Assembly (NCBI RefSeq): GCF_003046175.1 | Contig: NZ_PZZM01000001.1 | Location: 4,481,001 to 4,545,000, forward strand | Source of the DNA: Bosea sp. 124 | GTDB taxonomy: Bacteria; Pseudomonadota; Alphaproteobacteria; Rhizobiales; Beijerinckiaceae | Reading direction: 5' to 3' | DNA length: 64,000 nucleotides | In this document: piece after piece, positions 60,557 to 64,000 of the stretch | Layout of the letters: each line of letters starts with the position of its first letter | How positions within the stretch are numbered: position 1 is the first letter of the stretch | Notes under the pieces: model-generated | Databases searched by the model: none | Told to the model about the DNA's origin: nothing | What the model saw: only the letters and a program-made list of their open reading frames with translations | Program-made: the position numbers and the translations under genes

Positions 60557-61601
60557 CCGGCTGACGCAATCCATGCGCGCGAGCCATCTGCTCGCCGCGT
60601 TCTTCGTCCTCGCCGCCCTTGGGCTCGCCGCGACAGGCGCCGCCACCGGGGACAGCTTCTATCTGCGGCTCGGCACCGAAGCGCTGATCTTCGCCGGGCT
60701 CGCCCTGTCGGTCGATCTGCTGCTGGGCTATTCCGGCGCGCTCTCGCTCGGACAGGCGCTCTATTTCGGCGTCGGCGCCTATGTCTCGGCGCTGACCTTG
60801 ATGAAGGTTCCGTCCTTCTGGCTGGCGATGGGCGCGGCTTTCGCGGCATCGCTGGTCACGGCGATCATCGGCGGGCTGATCGCCAACCGGGTGAGGGGGG
60901 TCTATTTCGCGCTGATCACCTTCGGACTGGCGCAGGTCATGGCCAAGGTCGTCTACAACACCCGTGAACTGGGCGCCTCGGACGGCATGATCGGCATCCC
61001 GGTCGTCGAGATCGGCTTCGGGCCCGTCTCGGTCTCGGCCGGCAGCCCCGCCGGGTTCTTCCTGATCGTCCTCGCTATCATCATGGGCCTCTACGCCCTG
61101 ACCGCCTATCTGGTCGATACGCCCTTCGGGCGCGTGCTGACGGCGCTGAAAGCCAATGAGCGGCGCGTGCCCTTCCTCGGATACTCCGTCTGGCGCGCGC
61201 GCATGGCGGCCTATGTGCTGGCGGGCGTGATCGCCGGGCTGTCGGGCGCGCTCTACCCGATGCTGCGCGGCTTCGTCTCGCCGGAGCTGATGTTCTTCGC
61301 CACCTCGGGCAATGCGGTGATCTCCGTGGTGCTCGGCGGTGTCGGGACGCTGATCGGCGCGATCTACGGGGCGGTCCTGCTGGTGGTCCTGAAGTCGATC
61401 ATCGGGAGCTGGACCGAGCACCATCTCATCGTCATCGGCCTGCTTTTCATGCTGTGCGTGATGTTCCTGCCCAAGGGGCTGGCCGGGCTCGTCAGGCCGC
61501 GCATCGCTGCGCTGCTGGAGCGCCGCAAACAGGGCCCACGGGCCGGCGCCGCGCCGGCCGATCTCGGCTCCGTCGCCGTCAAACCCGGGAGCACATCGTG
61601 A
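60549..61601 (+). CDS. livM: Branched-chain-type ABC transporter permease LivM
   Basis: 350 residues. ALSVDLLLGYSGALSLGQALYFGVGAY (about 53-79), the LivM hallmark, LKANERRVPFLGYSVW loop, and many membrane helices. The C-terminal tail (RRKQGPRAGAAPAD) is basic and longer than usual. GTGA junction with livG. Confidence 0.93.
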   Translation: MHDRLTQSMRASHLLAAFFVLAALGLAATGAATGDSFYLRLGTEALIFAGLALSVDLLLGYSGALSLGQALYFGVGAYVSALTLMKVPSFWLAMGAAFAASLVTAIIGGLIANRVRGVYFALITFGLAQVMAKVVYNTRELGASDGMIGIPVVEIGFGPVSVSAGSPAGFFLIVLAIIMGLYALTAYLVDTPFGRVLTALKANERRVPFLGYSVWRARMAAYVLAGVIAGLSGALYPMLRGFVSPELMFFATSGNAVISVVLGGVGTLIGAIYGAVLLVVLKSIIGSWTEHHLIVIGLLFMLCVMFLPKGLAGLVRPRIAALLERRKQGPRAGAAPADLGSVAVKPGSTS

Positions 61602-62341
61602 CCACCCCCGTCCTCGACATCCGCGACCTCGGCATTTCCTTCGGCGGCCTGAAGGCCGTCGACCAGGTCAGCTTTCAGGCCCGGCGCCACAAGATCACGA
61701 CCGTGATCGGGCCCAATGGCGCGGGCAAATCGACCCTGTTCAACCTGATCAGCGGGGCGCTGAAGCCCCATCGCGGTCAGATCATGATCGATGGCGTCGA
61801 CATGACCGGGGCTGCGCCCGAGCGCACCAAGGCCGCGGGCCTGTCGCGCTCGTTCCAGATCACGAGCCTGTTTCCCGAACTCACCGTCGCGGAAAACCTC
61901 AGGCTTGCGGCGCAGGTGCTGGAGCCGACCGGGCGAGCCTTCCTGCCGATCCGCCGTTCGGTCCGGGCGATGAGCAAGACGGAGCAGATGCTGGAGCGCT
62001 TCCAGCTCTCCCGCCGGCGCGACGAACTGGCCGGCAATCTCTCGCATGGCGACCAGCGCCGGCTCGAGATCGCGGTCTGCCTTGCCTCGGAGCCCAAGAT
62101 TCTGCTGCTCGACGAACCCACCCAGGGCATGAGCCATGGCGACACGGCCGATACGGCCAGGCTCGTCCGGAGCCTGACCGAGGACGTCACCGTGCTCCTG
62201 ATCGAGCACGATATCGGGCTGGTCATGGATCTGTCGGACCATGTCGTCGTCATGCATCAGGGCCGCAAGCTGGCGGAGGGGCCGCCCGACGTCGTGCGCG
62301 CCGACCCGGCCGTGCAGGCCGCCTATTTCGGACATCACTGA
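61598..62341 (+). CDS. livG: Branched-chain-type ABC transporter ATPase LivG
   Basis: 247 residues from a GTG at 61598 that overlaps the livM stop; an in-frame upstream ATG lies inside livM and is unlikely. Walker A VIGPNGAGKSTLFNLISGAL, LSRSFQITSLFPELTV, LSHGDQRRLEIAVCL signature, ILLLDEPTQGMSHGD. Cytoplasmic, with LivF. Confidence 0.92.
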   Translation: MTTPVLDIRDLGISFGGLKAVDQVSFQARRHKITTVIGPNGAGKSTLFNLISGALKPHRGQIMIDGVDMTGAAPERTKAAGLSRSFQITSLFPELTVAENLRLAAQVLEPTGRAFLPIRRSVRAMSKTEQMLERFQLSRRRDELAGNLSHGDQRRLEIAVCLASEPKILLLDEPTQGMSHGDTADTARLVRSLTEDVTVLLIEHDIGLVMDLSDHVVVMHQGRKLAEGPPDVVRADPAVQAAYFGHH

Positions 62342-62342
62342 C

Positions 62343-63050
62343 ATGCTCGACATCAGCGGACTGCACAGCCATTACGGGCGGAGCCACATCATCCAGGGCA
62401 TCGACCTCAGCGCCGGACCGGGCGAGGTTATCGGCATCTTCGGCCGCAACGGCGTCGGCAAGACGACCTTGCTGAAGACCATCGCCGGCTGGGTGAAGCC
62501 CAGCCATGGAGCGATCCGGCTCGACGGCAAGCCGCTCGGCGACCTGACGCCCGACCAGATCTGCCATGCCGGCGTCGGCTTCGTGCCGGAGGACCGGCGC
62601 ATCTTCCCGGGGCTGACAGTGGAGGAAAACCTCTCGCTCGGCCTGCTGCAGGTGAAAGGCCGCTCGTCACGCGACGGGAAACGCGCCGTCGAGGGCATCT
62701 ACGACCGCTTCCACCGTCTGGGCGAGCGGCGCCACCAGCTTGGCACGACCCTGTCGGGCGGCGAGCAGCAGATGCTCGCGATGGCCCGCGTCATGGTCGG
62801 CAAGCCTCGCCTCGTCCTGATCGACGAACCCAGCGAGGGCCTTGCGCCGATGATCGTCGCCGAAGTCTTCGCGATCGTTCGGGAGCTTCGCGACCGCGGC
62901 GCGATCATCCTGCTCGTCGAGCAGAACGTCCATGAGGCGCTATCGGTGGCCGATCGATTCCATGTCGTCGAACGCGGCCAGATCGTCTTCAGCGGCGAGG
63001 CCGAGGACCCGGCCGATCGCGAGCGTCTGCAGCAGTTGATCGCCGTCTAG
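62343..63050 (+). CDS. livF: Branched-chain-type ABC transporter ATPase LivF
   Basis: 235 residues; ATG at 62343, 1 bp after the livG stop. GRNGVGKTTLLKTIAG Walker A, VGFVPEDRRIFPGLTVEENL, LSGGEQQMLAMARVM signature, VLIDEPSEGLAPMIV. Last gene of the transporter unit; a short terminator-like hairpin follows about 170 bp downstream. Confidence 0.93.
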   Translation: MLDISGLHSHYGRSHIIQGIDLSAGPGEVIGIFGRNGVGKTTLLKTIAGWVKPSHGAIRLDGKPLGDLTPDQICHAGVGFVPEDRRIFPGLTVEENLSLGLLQVKGRSSRDGKRAVEGIYDRFHRLGERRHQLGTTLSGGEQQMLAMARVMVGKPRLVLIDEPSEGLAPMIVAEVFAIVRELRDRGAIILLVEQNVHEALSVADRFHVVERGQIVFSGEAEDPADRERLQQLIAV

Positions 63051-63217
63051 ACACGATGCCACGACGCTTCATCCCGGGGCGCTCGTGGCGCGGGGATCTC
63101 AGCCGCCGCTACGCCTTCGGCGAGGACGCCAGACGGCGCCGAGATCGATTTGACCAGCCAAACGCCGCGGCCCCGCAAGGCAGCGGCGTCGATGGCTTTG
63201 CAAGCGTCGGTAAGTCG

Positions 63218-63236
63218 CGGCGGCGAGCGCCGTTTT
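63218..63236 (+). terminator. Short hairpin with T-run, convergent end
   Basis: CGGCG (63218-63222), loop GCGAG, CGCCG (63228-63232), then TTTT (63233-63236). Oriented to stop transcription coming from livF. It abuts the stop codon of the convergent binding-protein gene. The stem is only 5 bp, so efficiency is uncertain. Confidence 0.45.
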
Positions 63237-64000
63237 CACCCGCGCTTGACGTTGTAAAACAGCGGGAAGCCCTTGAGCATCCCCGTCAGGCTGCTTCTGT
63301 AAGCTGTTGGCTGGTAGAAGACGCCGAGCGGAATATAGGGCAGGTCCTGGAACGCCTGGACCTGCATGCGCTTGCTGATGTCGAGACGCGAAGCCTCGTC
63401 GGGAGCTGCGAACCAGTCGCCACGCATCTGTTCGAGTTCGGGGCTCGTCGGCCAGCCGAAGGTGCCGGTGCGGCCCACGCCGCGCAGATAGGTGTGGGCG
63501 GCCGGATTCACGGCGCTGACGCCGGTCGAGTAGTTGCACCACAGGTTCCAGCCACCGCGATCGATCGGCTGCTGTGAAGCGACCTTCTGCAGCACCGTTC
63601 CCCAGTCGAGCGCCTGGTAGTCGAGATTGATGCCGGCGCGCCGCATCATGTCTCCCGAGACCTCGCTCATGGCGTTGAGCGCCGGGAAGTCGGTCGGCAC
63701 CGGGAAGACGATGCGCTCGCCGGCGTAGCCGGCCGCCTTCAGCGCCTCCCTGACGCGTGCGATATCGGGTGTCTTCGGCAGGGCGTCGAGCCCGGCATCG
63801 TTGGCCATGGGCGAGCCCGGCGCGAAGAAGCCGACGCCGTCGGCCCAATAGCTGCGATCCTCCCCCGCCACGGCGATCATGTAGTCGTCCTGCCTGATCG
63901 CCCCGAGCAGGGCCCGGCGCATCTCCGGTCTGTCGAAGGGCGGCTGGAGATGGTTGAAGCGGATCATCGCGACGGCGCCGAAGCGGTCGAGCACCTCGAC
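63236..64000 (-). CDS. Peptide-type ABC transporter substrate-binding protein, C-terminal part
   Basis: About 254 residues visible; the frame continues past base 64000, so the N-terminus with its signal is missing. Family (SBP_bac_5, dipeptide/oligopeptide/nickel type) is shown by IRFNHLQPPFDRPEMRRALLGAI, the region where such proteins read N-x-PFD-x-R-A, followed by GRTGTFGWPTSPELEQM and FQDLPYIPLGVFYQPTAYR near the end. A mid-gene GTG at 63992-63994 should not be taken as the start. Transporter partners should lie to the right. Convergent with livF. Confidence 0.85.
   Translation of the reverse strand, partial: VEVLDRFGAVAMIRFNHLQPPFDRPEMRRALLGAIRQDDYMIAVAGEDRSYWADGVGFFAPGSPMANDAGLDALPKTPDIARVREALKAAGYAGERIVFPVPTDFPALNAMSEVSGDMMRRAGINLDYQALDWGTVLQKVASQQPIDRGGWNLWCNYSTGVSAVNPAAHTYLRGVGRTGTFGWPTSPELEQMRGDWFAAPDEASRLDISKRMQVQAFQDLPYIPLGVFYQPTAYRSSLTGMLKGFPLFYNVKRG

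Overview
The window is GC-rich bacterial DNA with densely packed, often stop-start overlapping genes (ATGA, GTGA and TGATG junctions). The gene content is three complete and one partial branched-chain-type (Liv) or similar ABC importer systems, PrpF/PIG-L/RraA-family gallate genes, a CoxLMS-type molybdenum hydroxylase, MipA and many LysR/TetR/AraC regulators. This fits a soil or plant-associated alphaproteobacterium of the Hyphomicrobiales (Rhizobiales), something like Bosea; the genus is an inference from style only. No rRNA, tRNA, CRISPR array, integrase or insertion sequence was recognised.

Layout. (1) 1-7129, minus strand: a LysR regulator, a DUF1932-type dehydrogenase, the galD-galB-galC trio (tautomerase, hydratase and aldolase of the 4-oxalomesaconate route of gallate/protocatechuate breakdown), then a substrate-binding protein, livH and a livM cut by the window edge. 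(2) 7460-14299, plus strand: a PotD/PotA/PotB/PotC-like importer followed by a class IV aminotransferase and an M81 peptidase. (3) 14309-25530: a LysR/PNPOx-like divergent pair with a nested operator-like dyad, a YhaO/YhaN (SbcD/SbcC-like) nuclease pair, a hydantoinase, RsgA and a Ca2+-type P-ATPase. (4) 25606-42176: a large catabolic regulon. It holds E1-alpha, E1-beta and E2 of a 2-oxoacid dehydrogenase, an enoyl-CoA hydratase, an acyl-CoA dehydrogenase, an old-yellow-enzyme reductase and an EthD protein (minus); MmgE/PrpD, livFG, an SDR, livMH and a binding protein (minus); and an acyl-CoA ligase plus TetR (plus). Two related palindromes sit at the two promoter regions. (5) 42341-50301: an unknown conserved protein, a two-component system, MipA, a broken efflux-adaptor remnant, two lipoproteins (DUF3313 and patatin), a HAD phosphatase and a previously uncalled 43-residue membrane protein. 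(6) 50677-63050, plus strand: an AraC regulator, a three-subunit molybdenum hydroxylase whose large subunit carries a fused CoxG domain, an acyl-CoA ligase, an enoyl-CoA hydratase homologue and a full Liv transporter. (7) 63236-64000, minus: the C-terminal part of a peptide-type binding protein.

How the parts work together. Regions 1, 4 and 6 each repeat one design: a dedicated importer beside an activation/degradation module and a local regulator. Region 1 finishes the breakdown of a ring-cleavage product. Regions 4 and 6 appear to activate an imported acid to its CoA ester and then process it by beta-oxidation-like steps. Substrates of regions 4 and 6 cannot be read from the sequence. The best candidates for something undescribed are the region 4 pathway with its shared TetR-type operator, the molybdenum hydroxylase-CoxG fusion pathway of region 6, and the small membrane protein at 50170-50301, whose upstream region carries the same direct repeat as the mipA/two-component promoter.
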